This document shows positions 17,780 through 29,913 of a stretch of 64,000 nucleotides of DNA, in pieces. Below the pieces are notes generated by a model, which saw only the letters and a program-made list of their open reading frames with translations, was not told the origin of the DNA and did not search any database. Within the stretch, counting starts at the first letter, position 1. Each line of letters begins with the position of its first letter. A program made the translations under genes and the position numbers. Origin of the DNA: Paulinella micropora. Lineage: Eukaryota; Cercozoa; Imbricatea; Euglyphida. The stretch is from assembly GCA_009731375.1 (NCBI GenBank), contig BJOX01000058.1, positions 901,638-965,637 of the forward strand, written 5' to 3'.

Positions 17780-18715
17780 ATGGACGACGAATTACAAGAA
17801 CTAAAAGACCAACAGGCATTAGAACTACATTATCAGAAAAAACAAAGTAAGAAATGGAATACGATATGGGCTGATAAACCGTTGAAACAAGTGTTTGTAG
17901 ATTTGGCGGATATGTCTAAGTTAAAAGATAAACCAGGTAATAAAAAATATGCTTTTATGTTGGTTTGGATTGACACTAATAGTAGATTTTTAGAAGTTAG
18001 ACCGCTAAAAAATAAAACTGCGAATGAAGTATATACTGGTTTAAAATCTATTCCATATATTCCAGAAATCATTACAACAGATAGCGGAGGAGAATACAAA
18101 GGAGCAGTTAATAAATATTTTGATGAACATAACATTGAACACAGAACAGTTGAAGTAGGAGACCACAAAGCACTTACAATAGTTGATAGAGTCATTAGAA
18201 CTATTAGAAGGTGGTTTGACATACTATTTGAAACTAATGGGAACTTTGACTGGGTCTCATACATTGATGATATGGTAAAAGCTTACAATAATCGTTTTCA
18301 TCCAACAATCAAAGCTAGACCAATTGATGTATTAAATGGAAAAGCTACTAATAAACAAAAAATTGAAAGAGATGAAAGTATTAACGAATTTGAACCAGGC
18401 GATAAGGTAAGACGGGAAGTTCAACGGAATCTATTTTCAAAAGGCGGACGAACTTGGTCAAAGCAGATATATACGGTTTTGGGTAGAAATGGATTTAAGA
18501 TTGTGCTATCCAATAAAGAACTAGTTAGCCCCCGTGAGTTGTTAAAGACTAAGTTTGAAAAGCCAGTTGATGATGAAAAGCAAATTAACGAACAAGTTCA
18601 AGAGATAACGAAGGAGAAGAAAATAAAGCAACAGTTAAAAAAAGAAGACATACAACCAGAAAACATAATTGAAACCAAACGACACAAAAAGAAAAAAGTA
18701 ATTTTTGATTTGTAG
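17780..18715 (+). CDS. Retroviral-type (rve) integrase of Polinton-like type
   Basis: The ATG at 17780 gives 311 aa; an upstream GTG is ignored. The catalytic core follows the DDE layout: DLADM (D41), then TTDSGGEY (D101), then IVDRVIRTIRR (D136), where the usual Glu of the third position is Asp. Conserved neighbours support the call: FMLVWIDTNSRFLEVRPLKN, YNNRFHPTIKARPIDVL (the YN..-H-T-...P motif after the core), and a C-terminal SH3-like part with GDKVR and YTVLGRNG-FKIVLSN. The last 60 residues are Lys/Glu-rich. Such integrases insert Polintons, virophages and related elements into host DNA. Length and layout look complete. Loss of the third Glu might be tolerated or may be typical for this lineage. 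Confidence 0.85.
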   Translation: MDDELQELKDQQALELHYQKKQSKKWNTIWADKPLKQVFVDLADMSKLKDKPGNKKYAFMLVWIDTNSRFLEVRPLKNKTANEVYTGLKSIPYIPEIITTDSGGEYKGAVNKYFDEHNIEHRTVEVGDHKALTIVDRVIRTIRRWFDILFETNGNFDWVSYIDDMVKAYNNRFHPTIKARPIDVLNGKATNKQKIERDESINEFEPGDKVRREVQRNLFSKGGRTWSKQIYTVLGRNGFKIVLSNKELVSPRELLKTKFEKPVDDEKQINEQVQEITKEKKIKQQLKKEDIQPENIIETKRHKKKKVIFDL

Positions 18716-19379
18716 ATTTCCTTTTTTTATTTCGGGGACCAAAGGGCCGAAATGGTCATCGCAATGCGGTATGTCGTAAATTGCGGACGAAACTGCCGTT
18801 TTTTTATTTTTCTCCCTAAACCCCAAGATTTTTTGGGGGTTGGTTTTTGCTTTTTTTTCGTTCCCCGGTTTCCTTGCTTTTTTGGGGGGTATGTGTAAAA
18901 ACGGGGATTTATGCTGTTATCTCTTTTATATGAACGAATATGGCAAAAATGGCAAACTATGGCAAAATTAAAAAGGGCGGGGAGGTTGGGAGGCTTGTAC
19001 TCACCCCCCCCCGTCCCTCCTCGTTTTTTAAGGGTAGAGTGTTGTGCTCCTGTCCCTATGCTTGTTTGTGTTTTGTGTGTGTTCCTTCACTCTTCTGTCC
19101 ACCTCCTTCTTCTTGGTCTCTGTGTGAGAACAGCAAGAACGACAGAGAGTTTGTATCTGATGTCTCCTTGTGAGCACACAGATACTGATTGGGCTAGAGG
19201 GTACGAGACACCTGCTTGAGACCAATCAAATTATTTGTTTTGTGAAAGAGTTATGAGGGAGCTGTGTTGGAGTATTTGTTTTCGTCTGACGTCCCCGTGT
19301 GAGACAGGTCAGTGAAGATTCACTCTGTTGCCTGTGTGACAAAGCAGAAAGAAATCACGCTAGTGATGTGGACTCCAAA
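18716..19379. other. AT-rich tail of the viral-like insertion and non-coding flank
   Basis: A hairpin with CCCCAAG and CTTGGGG-like arms around a T run lies at 18819-18841, 104 bp after the integrase stop. T runs follow. From about 18975 the sequence becomes more balanced and no gene is supported. I looked for an inverted copy of the left edge of the insertion and did not find one. Confidence 0.4.
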
Positions 19380-19617
19380 TGTAATGCCCCCAACGATAGC
19401 TCGGAAAAAAGTCGGTAATACAACCAAAAACAGTCCTCAAGAATGAGAATGATGTCTCGTTGTATTAGCTCAGTGAAGCCAAAAAGGAAAACGGCAACAG
19501 ACCAGGAATAAAATGGCATCAGGTCCAATCCGGACAAATAATGCTGAAAAACAAGCTGGTGCACCTGTCACCAGGAAAAGGTACTTTTTACCGGCTATCC
19601 GGAGGGTGATGCCTACA
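19380..19617. repeat. Solo-LTR-like repeat, copy 1
   Basis: This 238-bp sequence begins TGTAATGCCCCC and ends GGTGATGCCTACA. It is nearly identical to 60187-60423 in the same orientation. The TG...CA ends and the imperfect terminal inversion (TGTAATGCC against TGTAGGCAT) fit a solo LTR. It abuts the left LTR of the Ty3-type element three bases downstream. No target-site duplication is clear. Confidence 0.65.
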
Positions 19618-19620
19618 ACC

Positions 19621-20103
19621 TGCACAAATGCCAAAACACACCACAAGCCACAACCCATAAGTGCGTTTTCCCTTATTTAGCCATAAATTCCCAGTCACGG
19701 GAAAAAGGCCAAATTTCACGGTTTTTCCGTGACCTTTTTCCCAAAATTCAAACGGTTACTACATGTACTGTAGAAGGATCGAGTCAACGCTATTAATGTG
19801 GGAGGTTATTCCATATGGATGCTACACAACTGTGTATTCTGCATCCTAATAACCCTCTCCACGCCGGTAAACTGTTAAGTGTAAAATGTAGGTTTTAAGG
19901 TCCTATGGGGGTCCAAGCTTTCTAGCTTTTCCTCCATATTCCTTATCCTACTACAACATTAAAACCGGATATATTAATCAGAACCGGAAATGTAATAAGA
20001 ATTCATCTTAAATTACATTTAATAACAAGAAAATACTTCCAAGAGTAAATTCCCGTAAAGCCCCAATAGCGTATAAACGATGTAGTATACCGTGGGTGTT
20101 ACA
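19621..20103 (-). repeat. 3' LTR of element 1
   Basis: It is 483 bp, bounded by TG and CA, and matches 29914-30396. In the coding (minus) direction it starts TGTAACACCC at 20103. A four-base sequence GTTG lies next to both outer ends if the LTR is taken one base longer, which may be the target-site duplication. Confidence 0.9.
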
Positions 20104-20106
20104 TAG

Positions 20107-20125
20107 CACCCCTTCCCCCTCCTTT
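20107..20125 (-). promoter_or_regulatory. Polypurine tract
   Basis: On the minus strand the bases just before the 3' LTR read AAAGGAGGGGGAAGGGGTG. A purine run directly upstream of the 3' LTR is the usual primer for plus-strand DNA synthesis in LTR retrotransposons. Confidence 0.75.
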
Positions 20126-20689
20126 GAGATCGCTCGGATCTCAATCCTGGAGTAATACCACCGGAGACTACATCTCGTATAATCTCGTCAGTACCGGCTT
20201 TTTGGGGAATCCCAGCCGATTGTCCACCATCCCAAGAGCTACCCTAGCTCGACCCCTGATCAAATCTTATCAAGAGCCATCCAACAGATTAAAAGGCTTG
20301 TGCTTCATGTGGGCTAAGTTCCGAGATTTATTGTTGCCCGAAGATCGTGAATCATGGCACTCGACCAGCTCACGTCTTCAACCCTACGCGCGCGATTTCC
20401 CGAAGTCACAGACCCATAGTCTGGCCGACCACCAGCCAGACCCTGTCTAATCCGTCAAATGTGAATGGTGCCTTGGCCCTGAAGTCCGAATTGACCGAAC
20501 CCCAAAGTCCAGCCCTTAAAACGACGATGGCTTTTTCGCCGAGTTCCCTTGTACTGTGCCCGTAAAGTTTTAAAGTTGAGTAGGACCCTCAGTACTGTTT
20601 ATCCCACACACTATGGTCAATGTGTGCCCAACTGCCCTCCGACCCGCTTTTCCGTTCCTTCTTTTTTAAAGTTGCATCCCGGATGCCCC
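20126..20689 (-). other. 3' untranslated region of element 1
   Basis: These 564 bp lie between the end of pol and the polypurine tract. No conserved coding frame or second gene (such as env) is seen. Confidence 0.5.
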
Positions 20690-23600
20690 TTATCCCTTTA
20701 GGCTCGGATGCTTCTTCCCCCGCACCGTTTCCGTTGCATGTGCACCCCCGATTAGCCTTAAGTCAAGCCCGCTTTGCTTGAGCAAGTCCCAAACCTTCTG
20801 TGGAATGTGCCCGTCGTGCAACTCGAAGGGGCAATCAAGCACTCCCCTCGGCCACGCTGATATGGTCCATGCCTCGTGATCCCTGTCACCCTTCCGTGTG
20901 GCTGGATCAATTTTGGCATCCCATACCTCCCTATTTGCAGCATCCCACCATACCGGGACATACTCGCGGTACATCCGGTTGTCAACCGTATCCTTATCCC
21001 AAGACCGGTAAAACTGCAGCATAGGCGGAAGGTTTTTGAGCGCACTCCTTGACGATCGAGTCTTCCTCGAGTCCTCTGCCAGTCCCACAACCTTCATCAC
21101 AAAGAGAGTATCCTTGTCTCCCTTTGCAACGAACCTAGTCGGGGGCCTGACCAAATAGAACCGACCCAGAACCCATGTCATTTCTAGTGCCTCATTACCC
21201 TCCTTCCATAACTTGTACTTGACGTCCACCCGCGAGGGCACCACTGGCTCCTCCGGCCCGCCTGCACATCCCTCCTCCCGCGTTTACCCGGCCTACTTCC
21301 AGGTTTCGAGTAGATCAGATCATTATCCGCCGCCCTCTTCGCCGCCTCTGTGGGTGGCTTGCGACTTGTATCTGACCCCTTTTTCCCAACCTCAGGCCCT
21401 TTGGAGCTTATCTGGCCGACACCCTCTTCAGGGGCCCGTGCCTTCCTCCCCTCCTGGCCCTTTCGGTCCCCGGGCTTCCCACCATCGGGTTCCTTATCCG
21501 TTCCCAACTTAGGAGGGTCTTGAAACTCCCCCTTTTCCCTGACGAGCGCTTCTTGGAGCGTCTCGTTCTCCATGAGAAACGGATCGTACTTGATGAGGCG
21601 TCGAACATTGACAATCTTGTTCTCCCCCCTGCCTCGTATCCGATAGTTAAACGGCCCAGTCTGTTGCATCACCTGATAAGGCCCCTTCCAGTGGACAAAC
21701 ATCTTTGAAGATATGCCCTTCGGAACCTGTGGGTAATACAACATGACAATGTCACCCGGCTTATAGGTTACCATAGACAAGTCCTGTTCCAAGGGTTCTT
21801 TGCTCAGCTGACGGGTCTGTTCCGCCAGCCTCGCTTGCCGTACCGCTTGCATGGCCTCCATGGACACACGCATACGAACCCCCCACAGCTCATCCTCATC
21901 CATCATAAGCCCAGGCCCATCCTGATATACCAAGTGCTGGGGCATCACTGGCTCCTGCCCGTATACCACCTGATATGGGGATCTACATTCCGCCCCCGCT
22001 CCAAGAGCCTTCGATGGCATCGCGTTCATAGCGAAAACAAAGCTCGGGACCACCTCTCTCCACAAGAGCTGACTCTTCTTGCAGTAGGTCCTTAGAGCCG
22101 ACTTGAGTGGTCTATGCACCCGCTCAATCTTGCCATTAGCCCTCGGATTGTACGGTGTAACGTACTGCCAGTGAACCCCGTAAAAGTTCGCGAGCCTTTC
22201 CATTAGCTCGTTGTCAAAGGCTGGCCCCTTGTCTGAGCAGATCGTCTTGGGGACCCCTACCACACATAGGACTCGATCGATCAGCTCCCTGGCTGTCGTC
22301 TCCGCCGTTGTGTCAGGCACTGGTATCGCCCAAACGTAATTGCTCGCCCTGTCAATGACCGTCATCAAGAACTTATCCTTCGCCGGCCCCACCGGCGGCA
22401 ACGGTCCCACGTGGTCCACATGCAGGAACTCAAAGAGCCTTTCCAGCAATGCAAATTTCCCAACCGGGATTTTTCCTTCCACTGGGTGCCGTTTGTTCAT
22501 CTGACAGGTCGTGCAGCCCTTGACCCTTTCCTTAACGAACTTATCCATTCCTTCCCACCAGAACCTCCGCTTGATAATCCACTGCGTCCTTTGCACCCCC
22601 GGGTGATTAACCAACGGGATCACGTGCGACGCTACGTAGATCATCTCTGTCTCAGTTTAGCTGGGACCCACAAAACCCACTTTTCCGGGTTCTTGGCCGT
22701 CTCCGCGGTTTTGCCCATATACCACAGGAGACCATCCCGCCATGCCAGAGTCTTAAGCTGTGTTCGGATTCTCTCCGTCAGCAACAGCTCGTCCTTTGCC
22801 ATGAAGTACCGGATCAAGTCCTTGTACTCCCCATCGGCCCTCTGGCACTGTCTCCAGGCCTCCACGGACGCGATACGCACTGTACCGTCCTCTACCTGGA
22901 TTCCCACTTGAGGTCTGGAGTCCGGCTCCGACCTCTCCATAGCCTTCCCCGGCTCCATTGAGGTCACCTCCGGCTCTGGAGCCGTCTCCCCGCCCGGGTC
23001 TTCCACGTAGGTTCGGACGGCCGGTGCCGCGTGCCCCAGGCAACAGTAGCACTCATGCTCCACCTTATCCTCATCCAGAATAGCGGCTTTCTCAGCCTCA
23101 TATTCCCTCAGGTGTTGCACAGCCTCCTCCGCAAAGTGTTCCGTACAACACTCCGCTTGGCCAACCTCCCGTTCCAACTGAGACAACATGACCCTCTTAT
23201 ATTCCCCCTTCCTTGCCTCCATCACCCCAGACTCCTTCCGACTAGAGCCTGGGTGAGCCTTATTGGCATAGAAGATCATGTTCGCCGGCAAGATATCCTT
23301 TTGATTCTTCCTCAACGCCAAATCCTCGAACTCGTCCATCTGCTGCATCGCAGCCAGACATGCGGACGGTGTTGAGTAATTGACCCTTGACAAAGAGTCA
23401 GCCACAATATTCTTCTTGCCGGGAATGTACTTGACGGTGAAGTCATAACACGACAGCAAGGCTTGCCACCTGGCCAACCTGCCTGTGCAATCGTTCGTCA
23501 TCAACCACATAAGATTCTGGTGGTCCGTTCTTACCACGATATCCCGTGACCCCCATAAGTATTCCCTGAGTCTTATAAACGACCAAACCACCGCCAAGGC

Positions 23601-26600
23601 CTCCCTCTGCCTTGTACAGTAGTTTTGTTCTGCCTTATTGAGCTTTCGGCTCAAGTACATGATAAGACCCCCTTATCATCGTATTGCTTTAAGACCGCCC
23701 CGACCGAGTACTTAGACGCATCGGTGTCTAGCACATACTGTTTGTCAACATCCGGCATCATCAAGATGCAGTCCTTGTTGAACTTGGGATCACAAGTCAA
23801 CATTTCCTTAATGAACTCGAACGTCTCCTCCTGTTTAGGCGTCCATTCCCGAAAATCGCCTTTCAAGTACAGCTCTTTTAACGGCTTAACCGTATCCGAC
23901 CAATTCGGAAAGAACTGACTGTAATATTGCGCAAGCGCAATGAAGGAGAATAATTCCGATCGCGTCTGAGGCCGCTTAATGCCTTCCACAGCATCCCTCT
24001 TTTTACCCGCAATCGCTACCGTCCCATTCGAGATATCATATCCTAGGTATGTAACCTGTCGGGTGGCAAACTGGCACTTGTCCAAGTTCACCTTGAGACC
24101 AAACTCTCTCACCCGTCGGAAAACATCCTGGATGTGGGCTAGGTGTTCCTCCATGGTATTGGAGTAGATAATAATATCATCTATGTAACAGAAAGCGTAA
24201 TCCTCTGCCTTCTGCCCATATTTCTCCATAAACCCACCTGCCCTTCCATCCTCAAATTGCCGCCCCAGCATCTTCTGCATTGCTGCCTGAAATATGCCCG
24301 GCGAGTTCCTCAAACCCATTGGCAATACCTTCCATTGGTATAGCGTCATCCCTACCACAAACGCTGTAAGCCACCTGCTCTTCCTACTGAGCGGGATCTG
24401 CCAGAACCCATTTTTGAGGTCCAATACCGAGTAAAATTTTGCGTGTTTAAACTTGCGCATACAGTCATCGATCTTAGGCAGCGGATACCGCTCACCCTTG
24501 ATGATCTTGTTCGCCCGATAGTAATTCACACAAAACCTTAGTGCCCCATCCGGCTTTGGAACCATGCGTACATGTGACGAAATCGGGGAGTCTGAAAACT
24601 CCGTGAAATCATCAGCCTGTAGCTCCTCTGCCTTTTCCTGGGCAATGCTCTCCTCCTTCCGGCCCAGGATAGACCTCCTAGAGGCATGCGTGATATTCAT
24701 CCCAGGAATCTTCCTGAAATGAGCTTCAAAATGCTTGACCGTGCCCGGTCTAGGCGGATCAAATATCTCTTTTTCCTTGGCCATCACATCATGAAGGCAC
24801 TTGAGATCTTCCTTATTCCCCTTCCAGTCCGCCCGCATTTGAGCCATCCTGTCATCCCATGACTGAGCGTCTTTCCGACTCTTAAGTTCGGGCGCCTCAG
24901 CCATGTCCGACCACGCATCCTCCACCAGTCCATCCTCGGAGGGCATTTCCACTTCCTTCTGATGGTATTTGACTTCCGAAAACTCATCCCATTTCCCAAG
25001 GTTTGCCATTCGATCCAGAATCATCGCATACTGGATAGGCGCCCTTTTTGTGTAAAACCCTGTGAAGCACGTGAACGCCTGTTCCCGTATCTTCTGAAGG
25101 TCACACCCCTTAAGTGAGTTTCGATAAGCTAACCCCTGTTCCCTAGTACCCAATCTACAAGCAATCACCAAATGTTGCTTTCTAGATGGCACTGGGATCG
25201 GGTGATCCATCATCCGGTCCAAAACCTCACCCGCCCATCATGCCTTATTATGAAACGGTAGGACCATAGAGAACGGTTTGTCACCCTCGAAATACTTCGT
25301 GAGCAACTTCGCCGTCTCCCCAGAATTCCGTGGACAAAGAGGTTTGTCACCCCACATGTTCCCCACAAAATCCATAATTTCATCCTCCGTTCCACCTGTT
25401 GACAACCGCAACGACATCAATGGTTCAAACAAGGGCCTATTGGCCTGTGATGCTTTAGCATGAAGGCAGTATCGGTTCTGAAGGAACACATAAGGCCCCT
25501 TCTTTCCTCCCCTGAACCTGTCCATCCCTGCCTCATCCTCCATGTTAAGTTCTTCCATAGCGCAGGCCATAATCTGAGCACACCGGCCCTGAATTAAGTC
25601 CTCCACCGTTGCCTTTTCCCAACGTCGAACAACTTTCTTCGCCTTTCCCGCATGCCCGCGGTACTCTGGCTTGAAATCCTTGTAATAGTTGTCCAATGCT
25701 GGGTGCTGATATGGCTTTGGTATAACCAACTGCACCTTTGCGCCCCGCGCAATTGCATGTGGGTCATCCTCCTTTGTCGCCCCTAGCTTGGTGAATGATA
25801 CCGCGTAAGTATCCGTATGAAAGAGAGGGACAGCTGTCCGCCCCCTAACCATATCTTCCGCGTCATCTTCACTAATTCCATAGTGCACCAAGCCCGACCG
25901 GCAGTCAATTAATGTATCCATCCTATTGAGCTGCTTGAACCCGATCAGCAATCCCCCCGAATATTCCGGACAGACATAGAACTGAATGTCAAAGGACTTA
26001 CCGGAGTAGAGTTCAATGGTCAAGACCATCGTTCCCGTAACCTCCGCCCTCGCTTTTCCATTCACCCCTTCTATGCTTCCTTTAATCGGCAACATATGTT
26101 TATCCAACCACGCCCGATTGGACGTTATGAAGCTCGCTCCTGCGATATTAATATTAGCCAACGTATCATTGGCCACATCGCATGCACTCTCAAGATCCAC
26201 ACAGTAGACCTGAGTAATGCACAACGCATGTTCCGGCATATCGACAGCCTCTAAGCGCTCCTTCAAGTCAGATAAAAGAACCAAACTGTTATTTAAATCT
26301 TTCCGATCCGACAGCCCACTCTTGATGTAGCCCTCACCAAAAGCAGTAGCCTTCAATTTTCCGGCTTCCATTTCTTTCATTCCATCCGCAGCCTTCCTTA
26401 CGGGTTTGACCTTCTTCACCCTTAAAGGCACCGGCTTCGCCTTCCAATCAGGCTCCGGAATGATAGAAACTTTCTTTTCGAACCTTACCGTCGGGACCGG
26501 TAAAACATTTAAAGTAGGTTGTGATTTTCGAGGTACGTTAGTAACAAATTTTTTATTAGTAATATGGACTTGTCTGGCCTTCGCGGGCCCTCCGTCCCCC

Positions 26601-27091
26601 TTTTTGTCACCACGTTTACCCCCTCCAATCGTTACCTGCATCACAGAACCATCCATTCCATGAGTAGAGTTCTGACTCTCGTGAGAAGGGTTACCTACGG
26701 GTATTGCCTTGACTTCCAGCCTCCCCGGCCTATTCGTCTTCGGCAAAGTCCTCGCTGCGAAAGGCTTGATCACCTGCCGCAGGACAACATCCCCATCAGT
26801 ATCGACTGACGAACCCGTTCCCCCCCCCTCACATTCGTCTCTCAACTGGTGTTTACCAAGTTGGGTTCCCTCTGAGACTTCCTCTACGTAGGAGACTTCC
26901 TCCTCCGCTTCATCCTTAGAGGCAGCCGCCACCTTAGCCTTTTTGAAGGGCCGGCCTCCTTCCTTTTTACCGCTCCATCGCTTCTTGCCCCTGAAGCTTC
27001 CCGCGGTCACGGCTTCCTCGCCCTCCACGGCCACCACGGCCACCTCGGCTACCACGGCTACCTCCCGTCCGCAAGGACTTGACTGATTCAT
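20690..27091 (-). pseudogene. pol: Ty3-type pol of element 1, broken
   Basis: The first piece (25238-27091) holds a Lys/Gly-rich start and a retropepsin-like region (NIAGASFIT, then GGLLIGFKQL), but the catalytic D-T/S-G appears changed. An in-frame TGA at 25238-25240 separates it from the reverse transcriptase piece (23651-25222) with VPKPDGALRFCVNYY, YSVLDLKNGFWQIPL and the catalytic YIDD (codons 346-349). A shift in a G5 run (about 23670) leads to RNase H (EALAVVW, VRTDHQN, VADSLSR). A further shift near 22642 leads to integrase (H-H-C-C zinc site, HVDHVGP, CSDKGPAFDN, NGKIERVHR, and GPY in WKGPYQV). A last shift near 21240 leads to a C-terminal domain (20690-21244) shared with element 2. 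The breaks make it non-functional as read. Confidence 0.9.
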
Positions 27092-29421
27092 CCCATTCCT
27101 CCAGTCGCTTCCTGACCAGCTGGCGAACCCCTTTGTTCTTTATAACCAACTCGTCTTTGTTGCGGATGGCTCTGACTATCTCCCAGATGGAATGTCCTTG
27201 TTTTGCAGCGGTCAACTGCCCCTCCAGGTTTTTCCAATCTGCCTCCTTGTCAGAGTGTAAGCCAGGACAAGCCTCCTTCTTGGGACACATGTAGCCCTTG
27301 AAGTAGTAGTCGAAGCAAAGCTTGCGACCTCCCTGGTAAGAAGAACTAGAAGAACTAGCACCCCAACCCTTAGAGGGAGGAATATGCTCCTCGCTAGTTT
27401 CTTCTTCGTCCTCTTCCTCCTCCTGTTCCTTTTGACGGAAGGGTTTGCCATAACCCCCCTTAGGAACATTAGGGATACGGCGTCTTACAGTCCTTCCCCC
27501 CGACTGAATGGCATTTGCGTTTCCCATTGGTTGATCAACCAACTGGGTCCTCGCTACCGCTGCCAACGCCTGTATCCCTCCCTCAGAGACCAACGTATCC
27601 TCCCACGTTCTCTCTGCTATTAGGAAGTCCTTCCACATTTCCCTTCCGTTTGCATATCCATCCGCAAACGTTTTCCATGCCGGGGACGCATCTGTCGTGA
27701 AATCGACATTGTCCGGGATGTTAATCGTCCATTTACCATCCGGCCAACCTTTTGCAATGGCTCGGAACACACATGGATCGTGCTGATAGATCCTTGCCAT
27801 GACATGTCGGGTGAAACGTTTGAGGCTGATGAAAAACGCATTGTCCGCCTTCAGCTTCTCCATTTCAATCCGAAACGCCCCCTTGATCCTCATGGGCTTC
27901 TTGCTCGACGTTGCCAACGCACTTCCAACAACTGTGGAAATATGCCCTGTCAGCATGACCTCACTAGTCAAATCCCAATGACTTCCGTGAAGTACGAGCA
28001 AAGCAATGAGAGCGTGCATCATTGCGTGCAGTTTGGACATTTTTACAGACCCCGTGTCCGCGTAAACATCCCTTTCCTGCATTTCCTTGCCCATCCCTTT
28101 TGTGATACTCTCCACCGTAAAGTGCTCCATAAGATCAGTGTCCGTGCACTGTCGGAGAATATCAACCAAGGTCATCGGCGATTCAAAATTGCTCTCCCCC
28201 ATAAACTTACAGAGCAAATTGATCGCTTTACGCAACCAAGGTGAGGTCATAAACGGGAAACAGTTTACTTGTCGGGTAAACCATATCGCCGGTTTTTTAT
28301 CCCCCCTTGACCCCGGAGCGAATGCAACAGGAGAGAACTTGTCGAGAAACGTCGGCATTCTCTTCCTTTCCTGTTCATATCGAAACACAGGATCTATGGG
28401 ATCATCCTCATCCCTTTTCTTGATGACCGCATATCTCTCTTCCCATATTGCGTACCTTTCCACGCAAACCTCAATGGCCTTTGCCACCTCTTTGAGATAT
28501 AAGAGATATCGATACATGGCCTCGTGAGCCTGCTCCCTTACAACAAGCAATATCTTAGCATCCGGCACCGTAGCCGTAGCATCCTTGTCCTTGGTTGTTG
28601 CAAGTGCAGCTGTCTCTGCTTCCCTTAGCAGATCACGCAGACCCCTGTTAGCATTGTTAGCCAACGTGTCCTTTTCCGTCATCTGCTCCAATTTTCCCAT
28701 GAAGCCTTCAATATGGATGAGGTCATAGGTGTCCGGTGTCTTTTTCCCCCACACCTTCGTGTCCTTCATCCATCTTGCATCCTTCATTTTGTCCTTTGCG
28801 GTATCCCAATTCCTTACCGCCTTGAGGAAGACATTATGTAGCAACCATGGGGTACACCTCGTCCTTGAAGAACGCTTGTGCCATACCCACCTCAAAGGTA
28901 TCCCCTTTCTTAGGATCTTTTCTGATTGCCTCATACCATTCCTCTTTCCAAATGTCCTTAGCTTCCTCTCCCGTCATCAGGAATTGGACATCAAACTGCT
29001 CAGAAGGAATAGGAGTTGGAAAGTAATCCTCATCCCCCTTCTCAAACCTTGGGTGCCCCACCATCTGTAGGTGCAAAGACACAAACATCCTTGCTACCAT
29101 CCTCCTTACCTGCATGGGTACCAAAGTTTTGAGCTTAGGTTCACTAGGTGAATAGCCAGTGAAGGTAAAATTGGCTAGATCGTAGCCCCATCGTGCCAAG
29201 TTACCCGACTCCGCTTTCACCGTATCGTAAACCTCCTTGTCCTTTGGTCTGTCTTTGTACTTACTTGCCAAAGGGACAAAGTGTTCCAAAAACAGATGCT
29301 GTTCTTTGGAGTCTACTATGTAGTCCGCTGCTACATGTTGTAGAAACTCCCCCACAGCCTTTCCTTCCAGTGGTTTAATACACGGGTCCTTGTAAGGATC
29401 GTATACCACTCCAGATGACAT
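26967..29421 (-). pseudogene. gag: gag of element 1 with CCCH zinc finger, frameshifted
   Basis: The likely start is the ATG at 29421 (MSSGVVYDPYKDP); the longer frame begins with a non-ATG codon. A frame break occurs near 28840-28870, after which the helical capsid-like body continues. The nucleocapsid part carries LCFDYYFKGYMCPKKEAC followed by PGLH, a C-x9-C-x5-C-x3-H finger, instead of the usual CCHC zinc knuckle. The C terminus is an RGG-like tail (GSRGGRGGRGGRGSRDRG), which suits RNA binding. The gag frame ends at 26967 and overlaps the pol frame (from 27091) by 125 bp in a different frame, so Gag-Pol would need ribosomal frameshifting in the repeat-rich tail. Confidence 0.8.
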
Positions 29422-29913
29422 GTTGATTTCCAAGGTGTCAAGGTCCAAGTTTCGAGATCAGGGTTCTTCCCTGTTTCTCCAAAACCCTCCTTACCACCTT
29501 TTTTGTTTTCCCTTCCCTGTAACAACTAAAAGCACTGTCTCGCACAACCAGTACTGAGTACTGATTGTCAAGAAGCTACTTGGCACTTCTCACCAAGACT
29601 CAGTCAACAACAGTGACTGATTGTCCCCGGAGAGTGCGTCGTTTCCAATTCCAAAATTTGTATTTTCCAGAGTTCGATAAAGGCAAAGGGACTCCAAATG
29701 TATTAAGACCGGAGGTCTACCCTTACGAGCTCAATGAAAAAGTAACAAAGGAATTTTAATAATTGAACACAACTGGTTCACTACTAACGACCACTTCTAT
29801 TACAGAAAGGGTTGTCAGAAATGAACCCAAACAACAAGCCAGAGGGAAAACACCGGTCAAACCGGAGTGTCCCTTTGACTGGTTCCTTGACATGATGCGT
29901 TACGTCCGTAACC
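29422..29913 (-). other. 5' untranslated leader of element 1
   Basis: This lies between the 5' LTR and gag. Directly after the LTR, in the coding direction, the sequence is GGTTACGGACGTAACGC. I cannot match it confidently to the 3' end of a tRNA, so the primer binding site is not assigned. Confidence 0.45.

Larger units (their letters stand above)
12010..18900. mobile_element. Polinton-like virus / virophage-like insertion, partial
   Basis: This AT-rich block sits between GC-rich sequence and a retrotransposon. It has compact, intronless genes on both strands: fiber-like with S74 domain, basic coiled-coil protein, DUF5754-like protein, Cys-rich small protein, DNA methyltransferase, and rve-type integrase. 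This mix is typical of Polinton-like viruses, virophages and related elements. The hallmark major and minor capsid, packaging ATPase, protease and DNA polymerase genes are absent from the window, so the segment is either truncated or the rest lies elsewhere. I cannot find clear terminal inverted repeats. The left edge cuts into the end of the fiber gene. Confidence 0.65.
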
